Source: Ureibacillus endophyticus
Lineage (GTDB): Bacteria; Bacillota; Bacilli; Bacillales_A; Planococcaceae
DNA: 59,674 bases
Assembly (NCBI RefSeq): GCF_003628435.1
Contig: NZ_RBZN01000019.1
Coordinates: 1 to 59,674, forward strand
Direction of reading: 5' to 3'
Under the pieces are notes generated by a model. The model had not been told where the DNA came from, did not search any database, and saw only the letters and a list, made by a program, of their open reading frames with translations. How positions within the stretch are numbered: the first letter of the stretch is position 1; each line of letters opens with the position of its first letter. Made by a program: the position numbers and the translations under genes. Shown in pieces: positions 8,425 to 15,758 of the stretch.

Positions 8425-8464
8425 AAAGGTGCGGTTTTAAAAATAGTTTTCAGACCGCACCTTT
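8425..8464. terminator. Terminator after the nucleoside hydrolase
   Basis: AAAGGTGCGGT / ACCGCACCTTT forms an 11-bp perfect stem with an 18-nt loop, followed by CTTGACTTC. The U-run is short. Confidence 0.6.
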
Positions 8465-8528
8465 CTTGACTTCAAAACACAATAAATCTATAATATTATT
8501 AAATTTTTGATTGGAGGGCTATTAAAAA

Positions 8529-8573
8529 ATGACACATGCTATGAGACTTTGTTTCCGTACTTTGAACCAATAA
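8529..8573 (+). CDS. ErmD-like leader peptide of the Msr-like ABC-F gene
   Basis: The 14-codon ORF MTHAMRLCFRTLNQ has GGAGGG at 8513-8518 (10-nt spacing). From memory, the macrolide-sensing ErmD leader is MTHSMRLRFPTLNQ, which would make 11 of 14 residues identical here. In ErmDL the ribosome arrests at the MRLR segment when a macrolide is bound; here the second Arg of that motif is Cys. The leader precedes an intrinsic terminator and an ABC-F gene, so macrolide- or ketolide-type induction by attenuation is likely. Confidence 0.75.
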   Translation: MTHAMRLCFRTLNQ

Positions 8574-8585
8574 TTGAATATGGTC

Positions 8586-8637
8586 AAAGACTCTGTTATG
8601 TCTATACAGAGTAAACGGGATAAGTGTGTCTTTTTTT
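8586..8637 (+). terminator. Putative transcription attenuator after the ErmD-like leader
   Basis: ACTCTGT / ACAGAGT (8590-8612) is a perfect hairpin. AAAGAC (8586-8591) can also pair with GTCTTT (8628-8633), which runs into a T7 tract. A competing fold pairs leader codons GAG-A-CTTTG (8543-8551) with CAAAG-A-CTC (8585-8593), and CTTTGAACC (8560-8568) can pair with GGTCAAAG (8582-8589). Stalling of a ribosome on the leader would shift the balance. The folds are read by eye. Confidence 0.55.
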
Positions 8638-8726
8638 AATCATCTTCTTTTTAATAGCAATTTTTTAAGGAAGGGGATTTTTCTACCTTTCTTTTTTTAT
8701 ACAAATTGAATCCCATTTACTCTCAC

Positions 8727-8757
8727 ATCACAGGCTTATTCGTCTGTGATTTTTTTA
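8727..8757 (+). terminator. Second intrinsic terminator in the ABC-F leader
   Basis: ATCACAG (8727-8733) / CTGTGAT (8744-8750) with a 10-nt loop, followed by T7-A-T5. It lies between the two leader ORFs, so transcription must pass it to reach the ABC-F gene. Confidence 0.7.
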
Positions 8758-8785
8758 TTTTTAAGTTACGAAAGGGGATTTTTCT

Positions 8786-8809
8786 ATGTGGATGTTATTC
8801 TTCCATTGA
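8786..8809 (+). CDS. Second leader peptide MWMLFFH
   Basis: A 7-codon ORF with AAAGGGG at 8771-8777 (8-nt spacing); its stop codon abuts a large hairpin that starts at 8811. The sequence AAGGGGATTTTTCTA before it is duplicated at 8671-8685, where no start codon follows (a decayed copy). Its role as a stalling peptide is inferred from position. Confidence 0.45.
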   Translation: MWMLFFH

Positions 8810-8810
8810 T

Positions 8811-8888
8811 TCGATACGAGTTTTAAATAAGCTTGTATCGATCCTAGCTATCGATACGAAATCGTAAAAATTTCGGGAGGTAGCGAAA
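8811..8888 (+). promoter_or_regulatory. Three-strand RNA switch over the ABC-F ribosome binding site
   Basis: TCGATACGA occurs at 8811 and again at 8851. Between them GTATCGA (8835-8841) can pair with either copy. Hairpin A (8811-8841) leaves the second copy free, and CGAAAT (8857-8862) can then pair with ATTTCG (8870-8875) at the Shine-Dalgarno GGGAGG (8875-8880). Hairpin B (8835-8857, GTATCGAT / ATCGATAC) competes with that. This is the geometry of an ErmC-type translational attenuator controlled by the adjacent MWMLFFH leader. Confidence 0.55.
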
Positions 8889-10343
8889 ATGGAACAAATT
8901 TGTTTTGAACTAGAACATGTTGAAATGTCTTATTTTGATAAAGAAATTTTAAAAATTGATCGTTTAGCTGTACACCAATTTGATCGAATTGGAATCGTGG
9001 GGAAAAATGGAGCTGGGAAAAGTACGCTCTTAAAATTACTAGCAGGTAAAGAACAGCCTACAAAAGGAAAGGTGCATCGTTATAACGAATTCGCCTATTT
9101 TGCTCAGCTTGAAGCACCATCTGAAACCGATATCGATCCATCACTCGTTGGAAAATTAAAACTTCCAAAAGATTCACGAGCTTTAAGTGGTGGGGAACAA
9201 ACACGGAAAAAACTTGCTCAGTTGTTTACCCATTATTATGAGGCATTACTCATTGATGAACCAACCACTCATTTAGACCAAGAGGGGATTGCCTTTTTAG
9301 TAGATCAGCTTCGTTATTATTACGGTGCTCTAGTTTTAATTAGTCATGACCGGGAGCTATTAAATGAACTGGTCACAACCATTTGGGAAATTGAAGATGG
9401 GGAAGTGAAAGTGTATTCCGGGAACTATAGTGAATACATGACCCAAAAACAGGTACAACGTGAACAGCAGCAGCAAGCCCATGAACAGTATATAAAAGAA
9501 AAGAGTCGACTTGAAAAAGCCGTAGAAGAAAAAATGAAAAAAGCTCAAAAAGTTGCCCAAGAAGGGAAGATGTCGAAAAGGGAAGCGAAGGCTAAACCAA
9601 ATAAATCATTCATGACCAAATCAAAAGGCACAAGCCAAAAAACAATGCAAAAAGCAGCTAAAGCTATCGAAAGTCGAATGGGAAAACTTCAAGAAGTGCA
9701 AGCAGTGGTGGAAGAGCGACCGATTATCTTTCACCCATCAAAAACACTTGAATTGCATAATAAGTTCCCAATTATGGCAGATCGATTCACACTTCAAATT
9801 GAGAATAAATTACTATTAGATCAAGTGAGCTTTCAATTTCCACTAGGCAAAAAAATTGCCATTACGGGGAACAATGGGAGCGGGAAAAGTACATTATTAA
9901 CCCATATTGCAGATAAGGACCCGAATTTAATTATTTCTCCAAAAGCAGTAATCGGCTATTTTAAGCAAATGAGTTATCAATTCACAACGGATGAAACAGT
10001 GCTTCAATTTGTAAAAAATCGCTCCCAATATGATGAAGGATTTTTACGAACTGTTTTACATTCGATGCAGTTTGTAGGAACCGATTTACAGAAAAGCGTG
10101 AAATCATTAAGTGGTGGAGAGGCGATTCGACTGCAATTATGTCACCTATTCTTAGGGGAATATAATATTCTACTATTAGATGAACCAACAAATTTTTTAG
10201 ATATCTATGCGATTGAAGCACTGGAAAAATTTATACATGCATATAAAGGCACCATTATTTTCGTATCCCATGACCAAATATTTATGAAACGTGTTGCTGA
10301 TTACATTTATCTTATTGAACAACAACGACTAAAACCATTATGA
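8889..10343 (+). CDS. Msr-like ABC-F ribosomal protection protein
   Basis: 484 aa with two ABC domains and no membrane segments. Domain 1: GKNGAGKST (38-46), LSGGEQTRKKL, LLIDEPTTHLD. The charged Gln/Lys-rich linker spans about 190-275. Domain 2: GNNGSGKST, LSGGEAIRLQL, LLLDEPTNFLDI. Length, the MEQ start and the DEPTNFLDI motif resemble Msr and related antibiotic-resistance ABC-F proteins, which displace macrolides or streptogramin B from the ribosome. It is preceded by an unusually elaborate 370-nt leader with two small ORFs, two terminators and a switch. ATG 8889 has GGGAGG at 8-nt spacing. The drug spectrum is not readable from the sequence. Confidence 0.85.
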   Translation: MEQICFELEHVEMSYFDKEILKIDRLAVHQFDRIGIVGKNGAGKSTLLKLLAGKEQPTKGKVHRYNEFAYFAQLEAPSETDIDPSLVGKLKLPKDSRALSGGEQTRKKLAQLFTHYYEALLIDEPTTHLDQEGIAFLVDQLRYYYGALVLISHDRELLNELVTTIWEIEDGEVKVYSGNYSEYMTQKQVQREQQQQAHEQYIKEKSRLEKAVEEKMKKAQKVAQEGKMSKREAKAKPNKSFMTKSKGTSQKTMQKAAKAIESRMGKLQEVQAVVEERPIIFHPSKTLELHNKFPIMADRFTLQIENKLLLDQVSFQFPLGKKIAITGNNGSGKSTLLTHIADKDPNLIISPKAVIGYFKQMSYQFTTDETVLQFVKNRSQYDEGFLRTVLHSMQFVGTDLQKSVKSLSGGEAIRLQLCHLFLGEYNILLLDEPTNFLDIYAIEALEKFIHAYKGTIIFVSHDQIFMKRVADYIYLIEQQRLKPL

Positions 10344-10375
10344 TATAGGTAATGAAATAGAAAGGGTGATGTTTT

Positions 10376-10432
10376 ATGACAAACAACTTTAACACTGAGA
10401 TTGTAGCAAATGGGGAGGTACGTGCAAACTAA
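10376..10432 (+). CDS. Putative leader peptide of the RsgA-like gene
   Basis: The 18-codon ORF MTNNFNTEIVANGEVRAN has AAAGGGTGAT (10361-10370) just upstream of ATG 10376. Its last codons (gly-glu-val) contain GGGAGGT, one arm of the hairpin described next. It lies 33 nt after the ABC-F gene and 57 nt before the GTPase gene. I do not recognise the peptide; the regulatory role is inferred. Confidence 0.5.
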   Translation: MTNNFNTEIVANGEVRAN

Positions 10433-10480
10433 ACCCCTGCATACAACCTCCCAAAAGGTCATGATTGAAACCTTAGGAGG
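10413..10480 (+). promoter_or_regulatory. Anti-Shine-Dalgarno switch before the RsgA-like gene
   Basis: GGGAGGT (10413-10419, in the leader ORF) pairs perfectly with ACCTCCC (10446-10452), reinforced by GTGCA / TGCAT inside. The CCTCC of the same arm is also complementary to the Shine-Dalgarno AGGAGG (10475-10480) of the GTPase gene. Translation through the leader would free ACCTCCC to cover the Shine-Dalgarno, whereas a different ribosome position would leave it open. The pairing is seen; the direction of control is not known. Confidence 0.55.
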
Positions 10481-10488
10481 AAATAAAG

Positions 10489-11550
10489 TTGAAAAATCTT
10501 GGACTTACTGAAGAAATGCTACAAGAGGCGAAAAAATTTAACAATCTAATAATTGGTCGAGTATCATCACAATCAAAAAACAATTATAAAGTCATTACAG
10601 AACTAGGTGAAATCTCAGCACAGATTTCAGGGAAATTTCGCTATAATGTTATTGATTTATCCGATTATCCTGCTGTTGGAGATTTCGTTTTAATCGACAA
10701 TTCTCAAGGAACAGCCGTTATCCACCACGTATTAACACGAAAAAGTGTTTTTGCTCGTAAAGTAGCAGGATCTAAAACGGATACGCAAATTGTCGCTACA
10801 AACATTGATACAATTTTCATTTGCATGTCACTAAACAATGATTTTAATCTTCGGAGACTTGAACGTTATCTATCGATTGCTTGGGATAGTGGTGCAAAGC
10901 CGGTCATTGTTTTGACAAAAGCGGATTTATGTAATGATATAGAAGAAAAACTTAATGAAATTTCTTTAATTGCATTCGGTGTAGATGTATTAGTTACTTC
11001 CAGTATGTCAGAGGACGGTTTTGATTCACTAAAAAACTATCTTTCACCAGGGCACACAGCAGCATTCATCGGCTCATCAGGTGTTGGCAAATCTACCTTA
11101 ATCAATCGGTTACTTGGTCAAGAACGTTTAGAAACAAGTAGCATTCGAAATGATGATAAGGGAAGACATACGACAACTCGCCGGGAGCTGTTTATATTGC
11201 CAGCGTTAGGCGTAGTAATCGATACTCCAGGGATGCGAGAATTGGGGATAATTAGTGCCGATCTATCTAAATCTTTTGCAGATATTGATGAACTTGCCAC
11301 TCAATGTAAATTTAATGATTGTACTCATAAAAATGAGCCAAAATGTGCTGTGCAAAATGCCATTACAACTGGTGAATTAACTGTAGAACGGCTAGAAAGC
11401 TATTGGAAACTTAAAAAAGAAACAAAATACGATGGCTTAAATTCAAGAATGATTGAAAAAGAAAAGATAAATACAATTTTTCATGAGTTTGGTGGATTGA
11501 AAAACGCTCGAAAATTTATGAAAGAGCAAAAAAAGAATAAGGGTAGATAA
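10489..11550 (+). CDS. RsgA-family ribosome-associated GTPase
   Basis: 353 aa, with the circularly permuted GTPase order of RsgA/YjeQ: an N-terminal OB-like domain (to about 110), G4 LTKAD, G1 GSSGVGKST, G3 DTPGMRE, then the zinc motif C-x5-C-x-H-x5-C (CKFNDCTHKNEPKC). RsgA acts late in 30S maturation. Bacilli normally carry a housekeeping copy (YloQ, about 300 aa) next to prpC/prkC; this longer copy stands alone beside a resistance ABC-F gene and behind a leader switch, so it is probably an accessory paralogue. The start is TTG 10489 with AGGAGG at 8-nt spacing. The C-terminus is lysine-rich. Confidence 0.85.
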   Translation: MKNLGLTEEMLQEAKKFNNLIIGRVSSQSKNNYKVITELGEISAQISGKFRYNVIDLSDYPAVGDFVLIDNSQGTAVIHHVLTRKSVFARKVAGSKTDTQIVATNIDTIFICMSLNNDFNLRRLERYLSIAWDSGAKPVIVLTKADLCNDIEEKLNEISLIAFGVDVLVTSSMSEDGFDSLKNYLSPGHTAAFIGSSGVGKSTLINRLLGQERLETSSIRNDDKGRHTTTRRELFILPALGVVIDTPGMRELGIISADLSKSFADIDELATQCKFNDCTHKNEPKCAVQNAITTGELTVERLESYWKLKKETKYDGLNSRMIEKEKINTIFHEFGGLKNARKFMKEQKKNKGR

Positions 11551-11555
11551 AAATT

Positions 11556-11597
11556 AAAAGCTAAGTATGTCACAACATAGTGTCATACTTAGCTTTT
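11556..11597 (+). terminator. Terminator of the RsgA-like gene
   Basis: AAAAGCTAAGTATG / CATACTTAGCTTTT is a 14-bp perfect stem with a 14-nt loop. Confidence 0.75.
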
Positions 11598-11622
11598 ATT
11601 ACAATTGATAGGGGGTAAAGTG

Positions 11623-12369
11623 ATGCAAATTTTTGATGCACATCTTCACATTATTGATTTTAACTTTCCAATCATCGAGAACCAAGGATATATCCCACCA
11701 CAATATACGATTGAACATTATCAAAACGATACGGCTCAACTAAACATATTAGGTGGTGCAATCGTCTCTGGTTCCTTTCAAGGTTTTGATCAAAATTATT
11801 TACTCCATGCACTAAAACAATTAGGGCCAAGCTTTTGTGGGGTAACGCAATTACCTTATACAGTCACTGATGATGAACTATTATCCTTAAATGAACATGG
11901 TGTGAAAGCATTACGTTTCAATATTAAAAGAGGCGGTTCTGAAGATATTTCGAAGCTAGATTATTTTGCTAGAAGAGTATATGAATTAGTCGGTTGGCAT
12001 TGTGAGCTATATATTGATTCAATAGATTTGCCAGAAATTTCACATGTGATTGAATCGCTACCGGCCATCTCTATCGACCATTTAGGGTTATCTCAAGATG
12101 GGTTACCGCATCTTTTAAAACTTGTAGAAAAAGGAGTGCGGGTAAAAGCTACTGGTTTCGGTCGAGTCGACTTAACTGTTCCAAAAACACTTAATGCAAT
12201 CTATGAAATTAACCCAGATGCTTTAATGTTTGGTACCGATTTACCCTCTACAAGAGCTAAAAGACCTTTCGAATTTGGAGATATTGAAATCATTCAGCAA
12301 AACTTTGATGAACAAGCATGCGAGAAAATTTTCTATACAAATGCTTTGAATTGGTACTTTAATTGCTAA
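11623..12369 (+). CDS. Amidohydrolase family protein
   Basis: About 248 aa. The start MQIFDAHLHIIDF carries the HxH metal motif of the amidohydrolase_2 TIM-barrel family. A later SIDHLG (metal His) and FGTDLP with the catalytic/metal Asp complete the pattern. Relatives hydrolyse lactones or decarboxylate aromatic acids (2-pyrone-4,6-dicarboxylate lactonase-like); the substrate here is unknown. ATG 11623 follows AGGGGGT. It is a single-gene unit between two terminators. Confidence 0.7.
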   Translation: MQIFDAHLHIIDFNFPIIENQGYIPPQYTIEHYQNDTAQLNILGGAIVSGSFQGFDQNYLLHALKQLGPSFCGVTQLPYTVTDDELLSLNEHGVKALRFNIKRGGSEDISKLDYFARRVYELVGWHCELYIDSIDLPEISHVIESLPAISIDHLGLSQDGLPHLLKLVEKGVRVKATGFGRVDLTVPKTLNAIYEINPDALMFGTDLPSTRAKRPFEFGDIEIIQQNFDEQACEKIFYTNALNWYFNC

Positions 12370-12403
12370 AGTGACAACATCTAAAAATTTTCATCACCTA
12401 GCT

Positions 12404-12442
12404 AGACCTAGTTTAAAGTACAATTCAAATGAAAGGTCTTTT
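12404..12442 (+). terminator. Weak terminator after the amidohydrolase
   Basis: AGACCT / AGGTCT with a long loop followed by T-rich sequence. The stem is short. Confidence 0.4.
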
Positions 12443-12469
12443 TTTTCCTAAAATATAGGAGGTGTAAAT

Positions 12470-13558
12470 ATGAACCCTCACCAAAAGAAAAAGCCTAAAC
12501 GAATCTTCCTCAACACAATCATCATTGTAGCAATGATGGCATTATTGTTTGCTATTACTACACTTTTGAAGAATAAGACACAAATTACTCACTTTGATAA
12601 TCAACAATTCATAGTAGCATTAAAACTAAGGGGAACATTAGAAAATGTTGAAGATATTGAAGATGAATTATTTAAGCAGGGAGTGTATGAGGAAGTCTTC
12701 GAAAAAAACATCGCTTTTTATGTTTACGTACAATCTTTAGGCTACAAGATTACAAAATCAGAAATTGAACAATCCTATGAACAAACGATTCAATTTATAT
12801 ATCAAACTAAAGAATCAAAAAAATCCCATAAAGAAATGGTTAAATCTGCTAAACTTTCACTGAAAGAATATGAACGATATCTTTATAAAAATACACCTTA
12901 TCAGGTAGCCCAGACTAAATTAGAAGAACATTTTATGAAGCAATATCCAAAGATTGATCGCTCCATTGCAAATCAACTCGCAAGAAAACATGCTATACCT
13001 TATTTCCGACAGCATTTCGCAAAAGAAATAAAAGCATTTAAAGAAAAACAAAAACTTCCTTTAATAGATTCCAACATAGGTACGGGAACAAAACTATTAG
13101 GTCGGATTATCACCATTGAAGATAATATGTTTTTAGTTGAATCAAACCACGAAAATTACTGGGTTCCCCAAGATAACATACCTTCTTTAAATATTGGAGA
13201 TTTAGTAGAAGTATATTATAAAATGCTTTCGAATGATACATCACCCTATGTTATAGATATATGGGACTTAAAAATAATAGATAAATTTATCTCGGAGAAC
13301 ACTGAAAATGATACGATTCAGCTTATAATACCAGAAGAAAATAAAACGAAAGTGAAACGATTCCTTGGCATGCTTCATTGGGATAAAGCAAATTTCGAAA
13401 TGTCACGTGCTCCTGATTACGAAATAAAAATTGATAATAGTACGTATCAAATTTGGTCTTACGAAGATGGATTTGTATTACGCTCATCAAGTGGTAAGTA
13501 TCGTAAATTGAATGAATATTTCACAGAAGAACTATGTGAATACTTAGGATTAAAATAG
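12470..13558 (+). CDS. Membrane-anchored protein with DUF3221-like domain
   Basis: 362 aa. A basic N-terminus is followed by one membrane segment (about 14-33). An alpha-helical, Lys/Glu-rich stretch (about 50-190) resembles SurA_N-type chaperone helices. A small beta domain (about 205-268; GRIITIEDNMFLVES ... VPQDNIPSLNIGDLVEVYY) looks like DUF3221. The last 70 residues (PDYEIKIDNSTYQIW ... SGKYRKLNEYFTEEL) resemble Bacillus YhfM-type extracytoplasmic domains. I do not know its function. ATG 12470 follows TATAGGAGGTG. Confidence 0.6.
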   Translation: MNPHQKKKPKRIFLNTIIIVAMMALLFAITTLLKNKTQITHFDNQQFIVALKLRGTLENVEDIEDELFKQGVYEEVFEKNIAFYVYVQSLGYKITKSEIEQSYEQTIQFIYQTKESKKSHKEMVKSAKLSLKEYERYLYKNTPYQVAQTKLEEHFMKQYPKIDRSIANQLARKHAIPYFRQHFAKEIKAFKEKQKLPLIDSNIGTGTKLLGRIITIEDNMFLVESNHENYWVPQDNIPSLNIGDLVEVYYKMLSNDTSPYVIDIWDLKIIDKFISENTENDTIQLIIPEENKTKVKRFLGMLHWDKANFEMSRAPDYEIKIDNSTYQIWSYEDGFVLRSSSGKYRKLNEYFTEELCEYLGLK

Positions 13559-13580
13559 AGGACTGCCTTCACAGTCCTCT
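13557..13580. terminator. Bidirectional terminator between convergent genes
   Basis: AGAGGACTG / CAGTCCTCT is a 9-bp perfect stem starting at the stop codon of the upstream gene and ending 6 bp before the 3' end of the minus-strand ECF gene. Confidence 0.55.
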
Positions 13581-13586
13581 ATTACA

Positions 13587-14132
13587 TTACTTGAAATATG
13601 GAATTTTCTTTAATACTACACAAACTGGAACGGCAATGATAATCCCTAATACGTTTTGAACAAGATCACCTGGAATTGAAGCAAGTGGAGCAATCCAATT
13701 TGAGTAAAGGATACCTTCACCAATGTAATAAACAGCGACCATAAATGGAATTGAAACAATTGTAGCAATTAAGTTTAACCCAATACTGTTACCTTCACGA
13801 CCCTTTGCATAAGCAATCTTCCCGACGATATAACCTTGAATTCCGCGCGCAACTATCGTAATTGGCGCCCACACTAACCATCCACCAAAAATATCGAACA
13901 ATCCCATACCAGCAGCACCAGCGATGGCACCTTTTTTAGGACCAAAAAGAATCGATGCAATAAATAGCATAGCTGTTCCTAAATGCACTAAACCACCATT
14001 TGCCGTAATCGGTAGTTTAATATTTAAAAACACCGTAGACACGAAAACAAGGGCAATTAACATCGCAGTAATGATTAAATCAAACGTTTGACTACGTGGT
14101 TTTGAAATACTTTGTGTTTGTGTATTTTGCAT
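13587..14132 (-). CDS. ECF transporter S component (vitamin uptake; B6 by context)
   Basis: 181 aa, about five or six hydrophobic segments, with the substrate-binding architecture of ECF S components (ITAMLIALVFVSTVFL start, NGGLVHLGTAMLFIASILFGPKKGA loop). S components bind a vitamin and dock on a shared EcfA-A'-T energising module, which is not encoded here. The gene is divergent from a pyridoxal/pyridoxamine-type kinase with a 194-bp gap, so a B6 vitamer is the likely cargo (PdxU-like). Start ATG 14132 has TTAGGAGATC. The substrate is an inference from the neighbour. Confidence 0.75.
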   Translation of the reverse strand: MQNTQTQSISKPRSQTFDLIITAMLIALVFVSTVFLNIKLPITANGGLVHLGTAMLFIASILFGPKKGAIAGAAGMGLFDIFGGWLVWAPITIVARGIQGYIVGKIAYAKGREGNSIGLNLIATIVSIPFMVAVYYIGEGILYSNWIAPLASIPGDLVQNVLGIIIAVPVCVVLKKIPYFK

Positions 14133-14326
14133 ATCTTTGATCTCCTAACTGTTTGAATTTATCGATAACTTTAGCAAAAAACTGATTGTTATAAAAGTGC
14201 CAATTTTTTTAAAAACTTAGTGGTCAGTTCTAAAATTTGTTCGTTCACCAAGTTTTTTAACGACACTTCTCATTTCGTCGTTTTATGGTAATATGAACTT
14301 TAGCTTTAACGTTTTGGAGGGTAACG

Positions 14327-15166
14327 ATGAAAAAAGTAGCTGTCATACAAGATTTATCATCATTTGGGAAGTGTTCATTAACTGCTGCCATTCCAGTGCT
14401 ATCAGTAATGGGGGTACAAGCATGTCCTCTACCAACTGCCGTATTTTCTGCACAAACGGGCTATCCAAGCTTTTATTGTGAAGATTTCACATCAAAAATG
14501 AACTATTTCACAGAAGAGTGGAGTAAATTAAATATAACCTTTGAAGGTATATACACAGGCTTTGTAACGGGAAAGGAACAAATCGATAATATTTTCCGAT
14601 TTTTAGAAACATTTCAAACAAAAGAAACTGCGCTCCTAGTCGATCCAGTCATGGGAGATGTGGGGGAAGTATATAAACTTTACGATGACGGATTATTGCA
14701 TCAGATGAAACAATTGGTGAAATGTGCGGATGTCATTACACCAAATATCACGGAATGCTGTTTATTAACGGGCGTTTCCTATACAAAATTACATAGCTAT
14801 ACAAAAGAACAGGACTTTATGAAAGCCTTAGAAGAAGCCGGTACGATATTACAACAACAAACGAAGGCAAAAGTAATCATTACAGGAATTAATCCACCAT
14901 CAAAACATTCCCAAATTGGCAATATGTATCTTGATGGAACAAATACTTTCTACTCGCAGAATGAATATAACGGCGAAAACTACTCTGGTACAGGAGATTT
15001 ATTTGCTTCGGTTATTATGGGTGGCTTGATGCGTGGGGAAAAACTAGAACACTGTGTTCAGCTTGCACAAAACTTTTTAACAGCCGCTATTCAAGATACG
15101 TCCAAAGAACAAATCCCAAGAGAAGCTGGGGTCAATTTTGAAAAATTTTTAAAGATGCTAATTTAA
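14327..15166 (+). CDS. Pyridoxamine/pyridoxal kinase family protein
   Basis: 279 aa of the PdxK/PdxY ribokinase-like family. It opens VAVIQDLSSFGKCSLTAAIPVLSVMG, has VDPVMGD, ITPNITECCLLTG, and the anion-hole GTGDLFASV with the catalytic Asp. It would phosphorylate a B6 vitamer with ATP, trapping what the divergent ECF component imports. ATG 14327 follows TTGGAGGGTAACG. Confidence 0.8.
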   Translation: MKKVAVIQDLSSFGKCSLTAAIPVLSVMGVQACPLPTAVFSAQTGYPSFYCEDFTSKMNYFTEEWSKLNITFEGIYTGFVTGKEQIDNIFRFLETFQTKETALLVDPVMGDVGEVYKLYDDGLLHQMKQLVKCADVITPNITECCLLTGVSYTKLHSYTKEQDFMKALEEAGTILQQQTKAKVIITGINPPSKHSQIGNMYLDGTNTFYSQNEYNGENYSGTGDLFASVIMGGLMRGEKLEHCVQLAQNFLTAAIQDTSKEQIPREAGVNFEKFLKMLI

Positions 15167-15196
15167 AAGGAGAACCCCTAAGCGGATTCTCCCTTT
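15166..15196 (+). terminator. Terminator of the kinase gene
   Basis: AAAGGAGAA...TTCTCC(C)TTT stem followed by ATTTTG, directly after the stop codon. Confidence 0.6.
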
Positions 15197-15198
15197 AT

Positions 15199-15758
15199 TT
15201 TGTAAATTAACACCTCAATAACGAGCATTCTAATTTTTAAAGTGATCGTTATTTAGCAAACATGAATGAATTATCAACAAAGTTAATCCCTACAAGACTC
15301 GAGCCATTTTTTGAGGTGTAAAAGTACACAATTTCTTCTCATGGAGATGTAACAAATCTCCGAGGAATAGACAACCCAACTTTTCCATAAATATAGTGTA
15401 AAAACTAGAGCTATTTGACGTATTGCATCCCCAATCATAAGGAACTCCAATTATTACCTTCTACACTGAGTACAACCTCATGAAACCATTATTCCTTTTT
15501 CGAGACCAACAAATAAGACATTCCTTGTTAAGCCATTTTCACAGCAAACCTCACATTTATCCTCACCAACCTTCTAATTTTTGTCTACTTTTTATATTTG
15601 TCCAATAGAAATGATATTCGCTAATATTGTCAGAATATGGTTTTAGCGACAAGTAAAAGGGTATTACCAGATTATATAGTATATTTCGAAGTGGATAATT
15701 GTAAAAAAGTGTAAATTTAAGTTTGTTCTTGGTATATAATGGAATTTGTTAGAGGAGG
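15199..15758. other. Intergenic region with a possible decayed small gene
   Basis: About 560 bp without a clear gene. The only patterned part is on the minus strand at 15454-15573 (separate entry). The final 100 bp before the CapA-like gene are AT-rich and presumably contain its promoter. Confidence 0.5.
15454..15573 (-). pseudogene. Possible remnant of a small zinc-ribbon-like protein
   Basis: On the minus strand the frame reads EDKCEVCCENGLTRNVLFVG, then LEKGIMVS, TGA, GCTQCRR and TAA. Two CxxC pairs lie either side of a single in-frame TGA, and no start codon precedes the frame. This looks like a nonsense-broken small metal-binding protein, but a chance frame of 40 codons cannot be excluded. 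Confidence 0.25.
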
